Shown here in pieces: positions 18,268-27,507 of a stretch of DNA of 64,000 nucleotides (its first letter is position 1; the number at the start of each line of letters is the position of its first letter). Below the pieces are notes generated by a model that made no database searches, was not told where the DNA came from, and saw nothing but the letters and a program-made list of their open reading frames with translations. The translations under genes were made by a program, and so were the position numbers. This DNA is from Planctomycetota bacterium (GTDB lineage Bacteria > Planctomycetota > UBA1135 > GCA-002686595). The stretch covers positions 310,001-374,000 of the forward strand of contig JADJNY010000004.1 of the NCBI GenBank assembly GCA_016714045.1, in the 5' to 3' direction.

Positions 18268-19461
18268 CTAGTGGTGCGCCGCGTGGGCTTCCGCGTGGAT
18301 CATCTCCACCTGGTTGTTCGTGATCGGGCGGGCTTTCATCAGCCACGCGAACAGCGCGACCCAGAAGCCACCGATGGCGAAGGGCATCGCGAGGTCCATC
18401 CAGTGCGGGCCATGGAAGCCGTCGTGGTGGAACGCGGGACCGATCTGCCAGTAGAGGTCGAAGTGGCGCGCGACCAGGACGATCACGGCGACGCCGACGA
18501 GCAGGTGCGCCTGCTTCTTGATCTTGCGCTGCATCAGGAGCAGGAACGGCAGGAACCAGCCGAGCACGACGAGCGCGATCGCGACGTTCTGCCAGCCGTG
18601 CCCCGTGCGGTGCAGGTACCACGGCGTCTCCTCCGCAATGTTGCCCGACCAGATGATCAGGTACTGGGAGAAGCTCGTGTAGGTCCAGAACATCGAGAAC
18701 GCGAACATGAGCGTTCCGAGGTCGTGGAAGTGCGCAGAGGAGAAGAGCTTCCCGAACTGCTCGTCCTTGCGCAGCCAAGCGCAGATCAGCACGGCGAACG
18801 CGAGCGTCGAGATGCCCTGGCCCGCGACGAAGATCACGCCGTACATGGTCGAGAACCACTCCGGCTCGAGCGACATGGCCCAGTCGATCACGGCGAACGT
18901 GACCGCGAGCACGTGCAGGATGATCATCGGGCCCGCGAGGAAGCGCACGCCGCTGTCGGCGTTCTGATCGCCGGTGACGTCCTTCTTCTTCGCGCGGCTG
19001 GTCAGGAACCAAGCGCAAGCGAGCCAGATGCCGAAGTAGACGAAGATGCGCGTCGTCCAGCCGCCGGCGTTCAGCCAGAACACCTTCTTGTGCATCAGCG
19101 CGCTGTCCATGGCGCCCGGGCGCGACCACGGGTAGAGCTCCTGCATGTTCATCCAGATCGGAAGGAACAGGAGCAGCATCAGCGGCAGCGTGCCCATGCC
19201 CGACTGCAGGATGCGCTCGAGGCGCACGCCCCAGCGGCCCCCGGTCAGGTAGTGCAGGATCGCGAACGCGAGGCTGCCGAGGGAGAGGCCGAGCCAGAAG
19301 AGGTACGCGTAGAGGTACGACTGCAGGAACTGCAGCTTGTTGCCTTCGACGTTCTGCGCGAGGCCGAGGCCGACGCCGATCGCACCGAGGACGCCGACGC
19401 CGATCCCGATCTTCATCAGGCTGTCGAGACGTGCGCGCGAGGATTCGCTGATCGTGTTCAT
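18268..19461 (-). CDS. actF: alternative complex III subunit ActF
   Basis: 397-residue integral membrane subunit with about ten helices, of the NrfD/PsrC-related fold shared with ActC. Visible landmarks are YLYAYLFWLGLSLGSLAF near the N-terminus, WNTIMY-like PEWFSTMYGVIFVAGQGIST in the middle and WTYTSFSQYLIIWSGNIAEE, the segment that makes up the quinol-side channel region in solved ACIII structures. The complex oxidises menaquinol or ubiquinol and passes electrons to cytochrome c or directly to the caa3 oxidase. It follows actE after 16 bases. Confidence 0.93.
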   Translation of the reverse strand: MNTISESSRARLDSLMKIGIGVGVLGAIGVGLGLAQNVEGNKLQFLQSYLYAYLFWLGLSLGSLAFAILHYLTGGRWGVRLERILQSGMGTLPLMLLLFLPIWMNMQELYPWSRPGAMDSALMHKKVFWLNAGGWTTRIFVYFGIWLACAWFLTSRAKKKDVTGDQNADSGVRFLAGPMIILHVLAVTFAVIDWAMSLEPEWFSTMYGVIFVAGQGISTLAFAVLICAWLRKDEQFGKLFSSAHFHDLGTLMFAFSMFWTYTSFSQYLIIWSGNIAEETPWYLHRTGHGWQNVAIALVVLGWFLPFLLLMQRKIKKQAHLLVGVAVIVLVARHFDLYWQIGPAFHHDGFHGPHWMDLAMPFAIGGFWVALFAWLMKARPITNNQVEMIHAEAHAAHH

Positions 19462-19477
19462 GAGCTTGGATCGCGGC

Positions 19478-20122
19478 TCAGCGGCCGTGCTGCGTCTCGG
19501 GGGTCTGGCCTTCGGTGCGCGGCTTCGGGTGATCGAGCTCGTCGCGGTGCTCGGCCGGGACGTCCGCGACCGTCGCGTTCTGGGAGAGCTGGAGCGCGCG
19601 GATGTACGCCACGATCGCCCAGCGGTCCTCGACCTTGACGCGGTCCTTCTGATCGATCATCGCGCCGAAGCCGTTCGTGATGACGTCGAAGAAGTAGCCC
19701 GGGGGCGACTTCTGCAGTCGATCGATGTGGTACGAGGGCGGGCGCTTCATCCCGCGCTGGACGATCATGCCGTTGCCGTCGCCGACGCTGCCGTGGCACG
19801 GCGTGCACTGGATCTGGAAGCGGTCGCGACCGCGCGCGAGCATGCGCTGCTGCCATTCGCCGCCGCCGCCGAACGCGTCAGCGAGCGCCGCGGGGAACGT
19901 CTCCGCCGGCTTGCCGTCGACTTTGCCGAGATAGAGGTGCTCGTCCTCCATCAACTGGCCGCGCGCCACGGTCCCGGGCACGAGCGGCCGCGCCGAACGC
20001 TGGTCCTTGAAGAGCGCGGAGCGCGTGAACGGCTTGTGCTTGGGCTGGTCGTGCATGTCCTGGCGACAGGACGCGACGCCCAGCGCGAGGAGCGCCACGA
20101 ACGCGGCGTGGTGGAGCTTCAA
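19478..20122 (-). CDS. actE: alternative complex III subunit ActE, monoheme cytochrome c lipoprotein
   Basis: 214-residue exported cytochrome. With a TTG start the signal reads MKLHHAAFVALLALGVASC, a good lipoprotein signal with Cys19 as the anchor. A single heme site CTPCH sits in RFQIQCTPCHGSVGDGNG and a distal Met is likely in the region around GFGAMIDQ. ActE and ActA carry the heme c groups of the complex. The TTG overlaps the actD stop codon (TTGA), implying coupled translation; no ATG in a sensible position exists, which decides the start. Confidence 0.9.
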   Translation of the reverse strand: MKLHHAAFVALLALGVASCRQDMHDQPKHKPFTRSALFKDQRSARPLVPGTVARGQLMEDEHLYLGKVDGKPAETFPAALADAFGGGGEWQQRMLARGRDRFQIQCTPCHGSVGDGNGMIVQRGMKRPPSYHIDRLQKSPPGYFFDVITNGFGAMIDQKDRVKVEDRWAIVAYIRALQLSQNATVADVPAEHRDELDHPKPRTEGQTPETQHGR

Positions 20123-20667
20123 TGCGGCACCTCGTCGACGGAAAGAGCCTTCTGTTCGGCGAGGAAGCGCCGAGTTTCGTTGAGGTCGAACTTCGGGTCG
20201 CGCGACAGCACGATGAAGAAGAAGCGATCGCTGGAGCAGCGCGCGAACTTCTCCACGTTGAACACCGGGTGGTAGGGCTGAGGGAGCCCGTTCAGGATGA
20301 TCATCCCGAACACCGCGGTCAGCGACGCGAACAGGATCATCGTCTCGAAGGTCGGGACGACGAACGCCTGCCAGCTGTTGAAGGGTTTGCCGCCGATGTT
20401 CAGCGGGTACTCGAGCACCGAGACCCAGTAGCACAGGCCGAAACCGGTCAGCACGCCGATGAGGCCCCCCATGAAGACCATGTGCGGCACGTAGTTCTTG
20501 TACCCGAGGATCTCGGGCAGGCCGTGGAGGGGCGTGGGCGTGTAGGCCTCGATCTCGGTGAGTCCGCGAGCACGGGCGGCCTTCGCGCAGGCGAAGAGCG
20601 CGTCCTTGTCGTCGAACTCGGCGAGGTAGCCGTAGATCGGTGCTGCGTTCGCTTGGGGGGAGCTCAT
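20119..20667 (-). CDS. actD: alternative complex III subunit ActD
   Basis: 182-residue membrane subunit with DUF3341 features. The N-terminal soluble part (IYGYLAEFDDKDALFACAKA) is followed by PLHGLPEILG, two transmembrane helices (MVFMGGLIGVLTGFGLCYW and ETMILFASLTAVFGMIILNG) and the conserved NGLPQPYHPVFN motif, then DRFFFIVLSRDPKFD. All of these are family hallmarks. It lies between actC (10-base gap) and actE (4-base overlap). Confidence 0.93.
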   Translation of the reverse strand: MSSPQANAAPIYGYLAEFDDKDALFACAKAARARGLTEIEAYTPTPLHGLPEILGYKNYVPHMVFMGGLIGVLTGFGLCYWVSVLEYPLNIGGKPFNSWQAFVVPTFETMILFASLTAVFGMIILNGLPQPYHPVFNVEKFARCSSDRFFFIVLSRDPKFDLNETRRFLAEQKALSVDEVPH

Positions 20668-20677
20668 GGCGCGGACC

Positions 20678-22072
20678 TCAGTGGTGCGCCGCCGCGTGGC
20701 GGCTGCCCGTGGCGAGCCCCGGCTTGTGCGGGACGAGCGCCTTCATCTCGGCGATCGAGATCATGGGCAGGAACCGGATGAACAGCATGAACATGGTCGT
20801 GAAGAAGCCGAGCGTGCCGAGGAACATCGCCCAGTCCCAACGCGACCCGGCGTACATGCCCCACGACGACGGGAGGAAGTCGCGGTGCAAGCTGACGACG
20901 ATGATCACGTAGCGCTCGAGCCACATGCCGATGTTGACGGACATGGCCACGAAGTAGAGGGCCCAGATGTTCCGGCGCAGCTTCGGCACCCACATGATCT
21001 GCGGCAGGACGCAGTTCGTGAGCAGCAGCGACCAGTACTGGAAGGCGTAGGGTCCCTGCAGACGGTTGAGGAGCATGAACTCCTCGTAGGTGCTGCCCGA
21101 GTAGAAGCACATGAACGCTTCCAGCCCGTAGCCGTAGGTGACGATCCAGCCCGTGGCGAGGAGCACCTTGGCCATGTTGTCCAGGTGCTTGTCCGTGATC
21201 AGGTCGTCGACGCCGTACCAGATGCGCAGCGGGATCGAGAGCGTGAGCACCATCGCGAAGCCCGCGAAGATGGCGCCGGCGACGAAGTACGGCGGGAAGA
21301 CGGTCGTGTGCCAACCAGGGATGATGCCCGCGGCGAAGTCGAAGCTGACCACCGTGTGCACCGAGAGCACGAGCGGCGTCGACATGCCCGCGAGGAGCAG
21401 GTACGCGGTCTCGTAGCGGTCCCAGTGACGCGCGGCGTTGCGCCAGCCGAGCGCGAGCATCCCGTAGACGACCTTCTGCACCTTCTTGGTCGCCTTGTCG
21501 CGCAGGACGGCGAAGTCGGGGATCAGGCCGACGTACCAGAAGAGCATGCTCACCGTGGCATACGTCGAGACGGCGAACACGTCCCAGATCAGCGGGCTCC
21601 TGAACTGCGGCCAGATGCCCATCGAGTTGGGGATCGGGAGCAGCCAGTAGGCGAGCCAGGGACGGCCGGTGTGCAAGAGCGGGTACATGCCCGCGCACAT
21701 CACGGCGAAGACCGTCATGGCCTCGGCCGAGCGGTTGATCGACGTGCGCCACTCCTGCCGCAGCAGGAGGAGGATCGCCGAGATCAGCGTCCCCGCGTGG
21801 CCGATGCCGATCCACCACACGAAGTTGATGATGTCGAAGCCCCAACCAACCGGGTTGTTGGGACCCCAGACGCCGATACCGGTGAAGAACAGGTTGACCA
21901 CCGTCAACGCCAGCAAGCTGGCGAAGATGGCCGCGATACCCGTGACCGCGAACCACTGCAGCGGGTGCTTCTTCGTCAGGACGATGTCGCTGATCTTGTC
22001 GGTCAGCGTGGCCATCGTGTGGCCCGGACCGATCAAGGCGTCCTGGTCGGCGTGGTGAGTGGACTGGCTCAT
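20678..22072 (-). CDS. actC: alternative complex III subunit ActC, NrfD-like
   Basis: 464-residue integral membrane protein with about ten helices of the NrfD/PsrC family. Motifs include WWIGIGHAGTLISAILLLLR near residue 90, SINRSAEAMTVFAVMCAG and the central VPDFAVLRD-like block near residue 190. This is the main quinol-binding membrane subunit in ACIII. The family lacks its own cofactors and passes electrons to the iron-sulfur part of ActB. It follows actB after a gap of 68 bases, the widest in the operon. Confidence 0.95.
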   Translation of the reverse strand: MSQSTHHADQDALIGPGHTMATLTDKISDIVLTKKHPLQWFAVTGIAAIFASLLALTVVNLFFTGIGVWGPNNPVGWGFDIINFVWWIGIGHAGTLISAILLLLRQEWRTSINRSAEAMTVFAVMCAGMYPLLHTGRPWLAYWLLPIPNSMGIWPQFRSPLIWDVFAVSTYATVSMLFWYVGLIPDFAVLRDKATKKVQKVVYGMLALGWRNAARHWDRYETAYLLLAGMSTPLVLSVHTVVSFDFAAGIIPGWHTTVFPPYFVAGAIFAGFAMVLTLSIPLRIWYGVDDLITDKHLDNMAKVLLATGWIVTYGYGLEAFMCFYSGSTYEEFMLLNRLQGPYAFQYWSLLLTNCVLPQIMWVPKLRRNIWALYFVAMSVNIGMWLERYVIIVVSLHRDFLPSSWGMYAGSRWDWAMFLGTLGFFTTMFMLFIRFLPMISIAEMKALVPHKPGLATGSRHAAAHH

Positions 22073-22140
22073 GCCTATGCGGGGGGGTGCTGGGTTCGTG
22101 CGGCGAGCGCGCGTTGGAGCGCGCGCCCGTCAGGCGGGGG

Positions 22141-25100
22141 TCAGGCCGAAGGTTCCAGTTCCGGGTTCGGGTTCGTCACCTTGCCCAGGTAGGTCGTGCG
22201 CGGGAACGTGTTGAGCTCCGCGAGCAGACCGTAGTTGTGCGGCTGGCTCTTGAGCGCGGCCACGCGGCTCTTCGCGTCGTCGACGTTGCCGAAGACGATC
22301 GCGTCGGCGGGGCACACCTGCTGGCAGGCGGTGACGATCTCGCCGTCCTGCACCTTCTTGCCCTGCTTGTGGGCGGCAAGTCGCGCGCGGTTGATGCGCT
22401 GGACGCAGTAGGTGCACTTCTCCATCACGCCGCGCGAGCGCACCGTGACGTCGGGGTTGCGGCCGAGCTTCAAGGACTCCGTCGAGTAGTCGGAGTACAG
22501 GAAGAAGTTGAAGCGCCGCACCTTGTACGGGCAGTTGTTCGCGCAGTAACGAGTGCCGACGCAGCGGTTGTACGTCATCTCGTTCAGGCCTTCGGGGCCG
22601 TGCGACGTCGCTGCGACCGGGCAGACCGTCTCGCAGGGCGCGTTCTCGCAGTGCATGCACGGGATCGGCTGCGCGTGGATGCGCGGACGTTCGCGACCGC
22701 CCTCGAAGTAGCGGTCGATGCGGATCCAGTGCATCTCGCGGCCGCGCAGGATCTCCTTCTTGCCGACGACCGGGATGTTGTTCTCGGACTGGCACGCGAT
22801 CACGCACGCGTTGCACGCCGTGCACGCGTTGAGGTCGATGACCATGCCCCACGCGTACTCGCCGCGATCGTGCTTCGGGTAGATCGAGGTGTCGTGCGCG
22901 CCGTGGCCTTCGCCGTGGTGCGCGGCCTCGGCCGCCGTCATGTAGAAGGCATCGGGCGCCTGGCGGAAGCGATCGATCGTCCCGACGCGGAGCACGTCGT
23001 TCTTGCGGTCCTCGATCGCGATGCCTTCCGGCGTCACGTCGAGCCGGTCGTGGCCCTGCGTCGAGGCGAGCTTGACCGTGTCGCCCGTCTTGCGCACTGC
23101 GAGCCCGCCCGTCGTCCACGCGCCGGCGGCGGTGCGCAGCGCGTAGGCGTTGAAGCCGAGGTTCGTCGCGAACGAGCCCGCGTGCGCGCGCCCGAAACCG
23201 AGCGCGACCTGCACCGAGTCGTCGGCCTGTCCGGGCTGGACCCAGGCGGGCCCGCTCACCTTGCGACCCGCGATCTCGAGCTCGACGACGTCGCCGGAGG
23301 CGATGCCGAGGCGCTGCGCCGTCGCAGGCGAGAACTGCGCGACGTTGTCCCAGGTGAGCTTCGTCAGCGGCTTGGGCAGCTCCTGCAGCCAGCCGTTCAG
23401 CGCGAAGCGCCCGTCGTGGATCGACGGATCGGGCACGAAGGTGAGCTCGAGACCCTGTGCCACGGCGAGTGCCGGGAGCTGCACGTTCTGCAGTTCGACG
23501 CCGAGCGCCGAACCCGCGGAGCCCGCGAGGACGCCGTCATGGAGCACGCGCCGCCACTTCGCTTCGAAGCCGTCCGCGCCGACCGTCTTCTGCCAGTGCT
23601 CGCGCACGAGGTCGTACGCGGTCATCGTCGTCTTCTCGACGAGCACGGCGAGGAGCTCGTGGGCGGTCCTGCCGTTGTAGAGCGGCGCGATGAGCGGCTG
23701 CACGAGCGACAGCGTCCCGTCGACGGCGCGCGCGTCGCTCCAACTCTCCAGGAAGTGCGCTGCGTTCACGTGCCAGTCGCACGCGAGCGCGGTCTCGTCG
23801 CGGTAGAGACCGTGGTGGACGCGCACCTTGACCTTTGCGAGCGCACCGGCGAAGTCGACGTCGGCCGGCGCGGTGTAGACGGGGTTCGTGTCGCTGACGA
23901 TGAGCAGGCGCACGGCGCCCGAGTTCATCTCTTGCACGAGCTGCTGCAGGCCCTCGAGGTGGCCCGCGTTCGCGGCCTCGGCGGGCGCGACGTAAGTGAG
24001 CGTCTTGCCCACGTTGTCGAGCGCCGCGTTCATCGCGTGCGCGAGCGCGTGCACGTGCGGCGGCTGCGATGCGCCCGCGAGGACGAGCGACGCGCCCTTG
24101 TGCGCGGCGAGGTCCTTCGCGACGGCCTGCGCGAAGCGATCGAGCCGCGCGTCGGCGTTGTCGGCGCCGGTGACGTTCTTCACGCCGAGCGCCTTCGCGA
24201 CCTTGCGCGCGAAGACGTCGACCTCGCTGCTCTTGATCGAAAGGCGGTGGTCGGAGGATGCGCCCGTGATCGACGGCGCGCTCTCGGCCACGTACAGGCG
24301 GTTCATCTCGACGACGCCACCCGCGCGCACCTTGCGGCGCTTGGCGAAGCCCTTCGTGCTGCGCACGCCCTCGGGGCCGGAGAGGAAGTCGGCCTCGAGC
24401 GACAGCACGACCGACGCCTTCTCGAAGTCGGCGAGGACGTTCACGTCGCGACCGAACGCCATCATCGCGCCGCGGCGCGCGTGGTCGCGGTTCACGGGCT
24501 CCCAGGCGACCCAACGCGCCTTCGGGAACGCCTTGAGCACGTCCTGGATCTGCGCTTCGAGCGTCGGCGACACGACAGCACCGGTGAGGATGCGCACGCC
24601 AGCGCCCTGCGTCGCGGTCTCTTCCCCGAGCGCGGCCTTCATGCTCGCGCAGAAGTCGCTCCAGGTGCGGATCGTCGCGCGCTCGAACAGGTTCTGCGAG
24701 CGCTGCGGGTCGTACAGACCGAGCACCGTCGCCTGTGCCATCACGTCGGTCGCACCGAGGCTCGCGGGGTGGAGCTCGTTGCCCTCGATCTTCGTCGGAC
24801 GGCCTTCGTGGCTCTCGACGACGAGACCGAGCGCGCCCGCCGCCCACGGCATCGCGGTCGCGAAGAAGAGCGCCTTGCCGGGCAGGGTGCTCTCGGGGTT
24901 CTTCGCGTAGGCGTAGATCGTCTCCTTCGGCTGGCGCGTGCAGGACGCGCTCACGCCGGCGAGCGCGAGCGACGCGCCCATGAGCTTCAGGAACTCGCGG
25001 CGCTGCGGCGGATCCTGGAAGACGTGCGACTGCGAGGGGTACTCGCGCTGCACGAACTGCTCGAAGGTTTCGCCGCCTTCGACTTCCTCCAGGCTCTTCC

Positions 25101-25185
25101 AGAAGCGCTTCGCTCCGCGCACTTCAGGCTCACCGTTCGTCATGCTCTCGAGGCTGGTCACGGCTGCGTCGTGGTTCGTGCTCAT
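22141..25185 (-). CDS. actB: alternative complex III subunit ActB (MopB-like plus 4Fe-4S fusion)
   Basis: 1014-residue subunit with two parts. Residues 1 to about 720 form a molybdopterin-oxidoreductase-like domain with a twin-arginine signal (QRREFLKLMGASLALAG). It lacks the usual N-terminal FeS Cys motif and Mo-coordinating residue and presumably carries no molybdenum, as in solved ACIII structures. From about residue 790 a ferredoxin-like domain has four Cys clusters: CTACNACVIAC, CMHCENAPCETVC, CVGTRYCANNC and CTYCVQR with a later CQQVCP, enough for three 4Fe-4S and one 3Fe-4S centre. The ATG overlaps the actA stop by four bases. The protein is exported folded by Tat and sits on the periplasmic face. 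Confidence 0.95.
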   Translation of the reverse strand: MSTNHDAAVTSLESMTNGEPEVRGAKRFWKSLEEVEGGETFEQFVQREYPSQSHVFQDPPQRREFLKLMGASLALAGVSASCTRQPKETIYAYAKNPESTLPGKALFFATAMPWAAGALGLVVESHEGRPTKIEGNELHPASLGATDVMAQATVLGLYDPQRSQNLFERATIRTWSDFCASMKAALGEETATQGAGVRILTGAVVSPTLEAQIQDVLKAFPKARWVAWEPVNRDHARRGAMMAFGRDVNVLADFEKASVVLSLEADFLSGPEGVRSTKGFAKRRKVRAGGVVEMNRLYVAESAPSITGASSDHRLSIKSSEVDVFARKVAKALGVKNVTGADNADARLDRFAQAVAKDLAAHKGASLVLAGASQPPHVHALAHAMNAALDNVGKTLTYVAPAEAANAGHLEGLQQLVQEMNSGAVRLLIVSDTNPVYTAPADVDFAGALAKVKVRVHHGLYRDETALACDWHVNAAHFLESWSDARAVDGTLSLVQPLIAPLYNGRTAHELLAVLVEKTTMTAYDLVREHWQKTVGADGFEAKWRRVLHDGVLAGSAGSALGVELQNVQLPALAVAQGLELTFVPDPSIHDGRFALNGWLQELPKPLTKLTWDNVAQFSPATAQRLGIASGDVVELEIAGRKVSGPAWVQPGQADDSVQVALGFGRAHAGSFATNLGFNAYALRTAAGAWTTGGLAVRKTGDTVKLASTQGHDRLDVTPEGIAIEDRKNDVLRVGTIDRFRQAPDAFYMTAAEAAHHGEGHGAHDTSIYPKHDRGEYAWGMVIDLNACTACNACVIACQSENNIPVVGKKEILRGREMHWIRIDRYFEGGRERPRIHAQPIPCMHCENAPCETVCPVAATSHGPEGLNEMTYNRCVGTRYCANNCPYKVRRFNFFLYSDYSTESLKLGRNPDVTVRSRGVMEKCTYCVQRINRARLAAHKQGKKVQDGEIVTACQQVCPADAIVFGNVDDAKSRVAALKSQPHNYGLLAELNTFPRTTYLGKVTNPNPELEPSA

Positions 25186-25844
25186 CGGTGGCAGGTGGCG
25201 CAGTTGGTCCGGCTCTGGACGTTGTTTTCGAGCTTGAGCTTCGCGCCCAGCTCGGCCTGGGTCATGCCCAGCGCCTTCTCCGGGTCCCAGCCCATCGTGT
25301 AGATCTGGTCCTTCGGGCGCAGGAACTGCTCGGGGGCGCGGTGGCAGGCGAGGCACCACTCCATGTTCAGCGAGTTCTGCCGCATCATCAGCGGCATCTG
25401 GTCTACGCGACCGTGGCAGCTCTCGCAGCCGATCCCCTTGTTCACGTGGATCGAGTGGTTGAAGTAGACGAACTCGGGCAGGTCGTGGACCTTGATCCAC
25501 TCCACCGAGGTGTCGTTGCGGAAGCTCTCGCGCACGGGCTCGAGGATCGGCGCGTCCTTCCACACAACGGAGTGGCAGCCCATGCACGTCTTGCTCGGCG
25601 GGATGCCGGCGTACGAGGACTCTTCCACCGCGGTGTGGCAGAACCGGCAGTCGAGGCCGAGGCTGCCGACGTGGTGCGTGTGCGTGAACTGGACGACCTG
25701 CTCGATCGGCATCGACTGCGTCGTGACGTAGGTCGTGCGATTGATGTTGATGGTCGCCAGCCCAACCGCGCCCAGGACGATGCCTGCCACGACGATCGAC
25801 GCCTTGGAGAGGGTGTTGCTGCTCTTGGGGAAGACTTGGGCCAT
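25182..25844 (-). CDS. actA: alternative complex III subunit ActA, pentaheme cytochrome c
   Basis: 220-residue periplasmic cytochrome with an N-terminal membrane anchor (ASIVVAGIVLGAVGLATI). Five CxxCH heme sites are visible in order: CRFCH, CMGCH, CESCH, CLACH and CATCH at the extreme C-terminus. ActA collects electrons from ActB and delivers them to ActE or the oxidase. It is the first gene of a twelve-gene operon. The ATG was chosen just before the anchor; a hairpin of six base pairs precedes it. Confidence 0.95.
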   Translation of the reverse strand: MAQVFPKSSNTLSKASIVVAGIVLGAVGLATININRTTYVTTQSMPIEQVVQFTHTHHVGSLGLDCRFCHTAVEESSYAGIPPSKTCMGCHSVVWKDAPILEPVRESFRNDTSVEWIKVHDLPEFVYFNHSIHVNKGIGCESCHGRVDQMPLMMRQNSLNMEWCLACHRAPEQFLRPKDQIYTMGWDPEKALGMTQAELGAKLKLENNVQSRTNCATCHR

Positions 25845-25852
25845 CGTGTACG

Positions 25853-25870
25853 AACCTGTGGGGGCAGGTT
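25853..25870 (-). promoter_or_regulatory. leader hairpin upstream of actA
   Basis: AACCTG and CAGGTT face each other across a six-base loop of mostly G (on the plus strand), nine bases before the actA ATG. It occupies the place where a ribosome binding site would be expected and no Shine-Dalgarno sequence is present. A role in translation control is possible but unproven. Confidence 0.35.
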
Positions 25871-25947
25871 CAGGGACGCGGTTCGCAGAGGGTTTCACTC
25901 CCCTCCGTGGGTTGGCGGATTGCTCCGGACCCGAAAATGAGCCTGGG

Positions 25948-25976
25948 GTTATAGGGACTCGGCGTGTTCGGGGCAA
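25948..25976 (-). promoter_or_regulatory. candidate sigma-70-like promoter of the actA operon
   Basis: On the minus strand a -35-like TTGCCC (25,976-25,971) and a -10-like TATAAC (25,953-25,948) are separated by exactly 17 bases. This lies about 100 bases before the actA ATG. TATAAC stands out in such GC-rich surroundings. The call rests on consensus match and position only. Confidence 0.45.
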
Positions 25977-26810
25977 GAAAGGGCCGGTACGCACCCGGTC
26001 GTAGATGCGGACGACGCGGGGACGGTCGGAGCCCGCGGGGCGCACTGAGCTCGAGTCGGGCTCGGCCCGAACCTCCCCTCGCAGCGCGAGATGGACGCGC
26101 GGCCCACGCGCTCGATCGGACTGCGGTCCGTCGCGCCCGCTCGTGAGCTCCAGCTCCGGGCCGAGTTGCCGTTCAGGCGTCGACTCGGGACCACGAGTCA
26201 GCGCGCCGAAGCTCGTCGCGGCCTCCGCACCCGAGCGCGTCCCGGTTCACGCGGACCTTCCGTCTCGGCCGACTCTTCCAGACCCTCGCCTCGGGTGCGG
26301 CCCGCACTCGCTCGAAGGACCGGGTCGAGGCCGCGGGCCTGGAGCTCGCATCCGGTCCGGACAGTTAAAGGTGCCGGCCCTCGTGGGCCGCCGTGCGCGG
26401 GGTCCGGGTGCGCGGGGTCGTCGCGCGCAGAGAACTCCCCACGCGAGAAGCTCCGTACCCGGGAAGCCACGCGTTCTGGAGACCTCCTGCGCGGGGTCGT
26501 CGTTGGCGGGGTCGTCGTTGGCGGCGTCGTTGGCGGCGTCGTTGGCGCGGTCGCCGTGCGCGGGGTCCGGGTGCGCGGGGTCGTCGCGAGCCAGGAACTG
26601 CCCACGCGAGAGGCTCCGCGCCCGGGCAGCCGCGCGCCCGGGAGACCTCATGCGCGCGGGGCCAGGCTCGGGGAACTCCGCGCGCGTGGCCCACGCGCCA
26701 TGGTCGGCCTCGTTCCCGGCTCGGATTCGGAGGCTGGCCCAGGGAGCTCCCGCCAACGAAAGACCATCAAATGAGCCTCACATTCAGCATAGGTGACCCC
26801 CAAACCCACC
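25977..26810. other. 834-base intergenic region, repeat-rich
   Basis: No supported gene between the actA promoter and the stop of the B3/B4 protein gene. Open frames are Arg/Gly/Pro/Ala-rich and unlike any family. The right half contains the direct repeats listed separately. The last 60 bases before 26,810 are less GC-rich, and no clear terminator hairpin was seen. Confidence 0.5.
26391..26660. repeat. ~105-base direct repeat pair flanking a 12-15-base tandem array
   Basis: Two copies of a roughly 105-base unit start at 26,391 and 26,554. The first 36 or so bases, beginning CCGTGCGCGGGGTCCGGGTG, are identical; the remainder is diverged but alignable (CCCACGCGAGA(A/G)GCTCCG, GGAGACCTC). Between the copies (about 26,491-26,550) lies a short tandem array of the type GGTCGTCGTTGGC(GG), four to five units. 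No open frame here looks like a real protein. Confidence 0.7.
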
Positions 26811-27452
26811 TCAGACGCGAACTGTAACCTCCTCGGTCCGCGCTCCGCTCCCCTCGAGCAACGTACGGTACCAGCGAACGACCTCCGCGGTCCGACCCGG
26901 CAGCGCATGGGTGCCCCAAACGACGCTCAACGTCCGGAGCGTCTCGCCGCTCGTCTTCGTGCGCTGGGCGTCCTTGACGGCGTTCGCGCAGGGCCCCACG
27001 GCATCGGTGAGGCACAGGAGCCCGCCAACGTCGATCACCTGGCCCGAGGCGTTGAACACGTAGCTCGTCCCCGTCGGCTGCACCGCGAGCTCGAAGGGCT
27101 CCGCCGCGCGAGCGAGGTCGACGACGCTGATCGGCAGACCCGAGTGGTAGGACACCGCATTGCACGCGTCGACGGCAAGGTTGATCGCGGGCAGGCTGCC
27201 CTCCGCGACGGCCGCGAGCAGGTACTCGCTCGAAGGCTTGCCGCGCCCCGTCGGCTTGTAGCCGCCGTGCCGGAGCAGGTCGCGGACGGCCTTGCGGACG
27301 TCGTCGCTGCTCGCGAGCTGTGCGCTCGCCCCGGGCAAGAGCAGGCGGGCGATCTCGATCGAAGCGGGCAGCGTGCCGAGCGTGCCCGGGAACTCGGTGA
27401 CGAACGCCCCCGCGTCGAGCACGGGATGCGGTGCGATGCGCAAGGAGACCAT
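26811..27452 (-). CDS. B3/B4 tRNA-binding domain protein
   Basis: 213-residue soluble protein that is a solo version of the B3/B4 domain of the phenylalanyl-tRNA synthetase beta chain. The signature region includes NAVSYHSGLPISVVDLARAA, VIDVGGLLCLTDAVGPCANA and ALRTL-like ETLRTLSVVWGTHAL. Free-standing B3/B4 proteins are thought to act in editing of mischarged tRNA or amino-acid handling, but the exact substrate is not established. Length fits the family (about 210-240). It is followed upstream, 55 bases away on the same strand, by the DUF2071 gene, so they may share a transcript. Confidence 0.85.
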   Translation of the reverse strand: MVSLRIAPHPVLDAGAFVTEFPGTLGTLPASIEIARLLLPGASAQLASSDDVRKAVRDLLRHGGYKPTGRGKPSSEYLLAAVAEGSLPAINLAVDACNAVSYHSGLPISVVDLARAAEPFELAVQPTGTSYVFNASGQVIDVGGLLCLTDAVGPCANAVKDAQRTKTSGETLRTLSVVWGTHALPGRTAEVVRWYRTLLEGSGARTEEVTVRV

Positions 27453-27507
27453 GGTGCGCGCAGGATACCCGTTCGAGGCCCGGGCGCGCCCGTGGACGCG
27501 CGGCGCC

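Noticed and set aside
26391..26660. CRISPR array
   Set aside because: Repeat spacing and unit sizes are irregular, no unique spacers of constant length exist and no cas gene is nearby. No other array was seen in the window.
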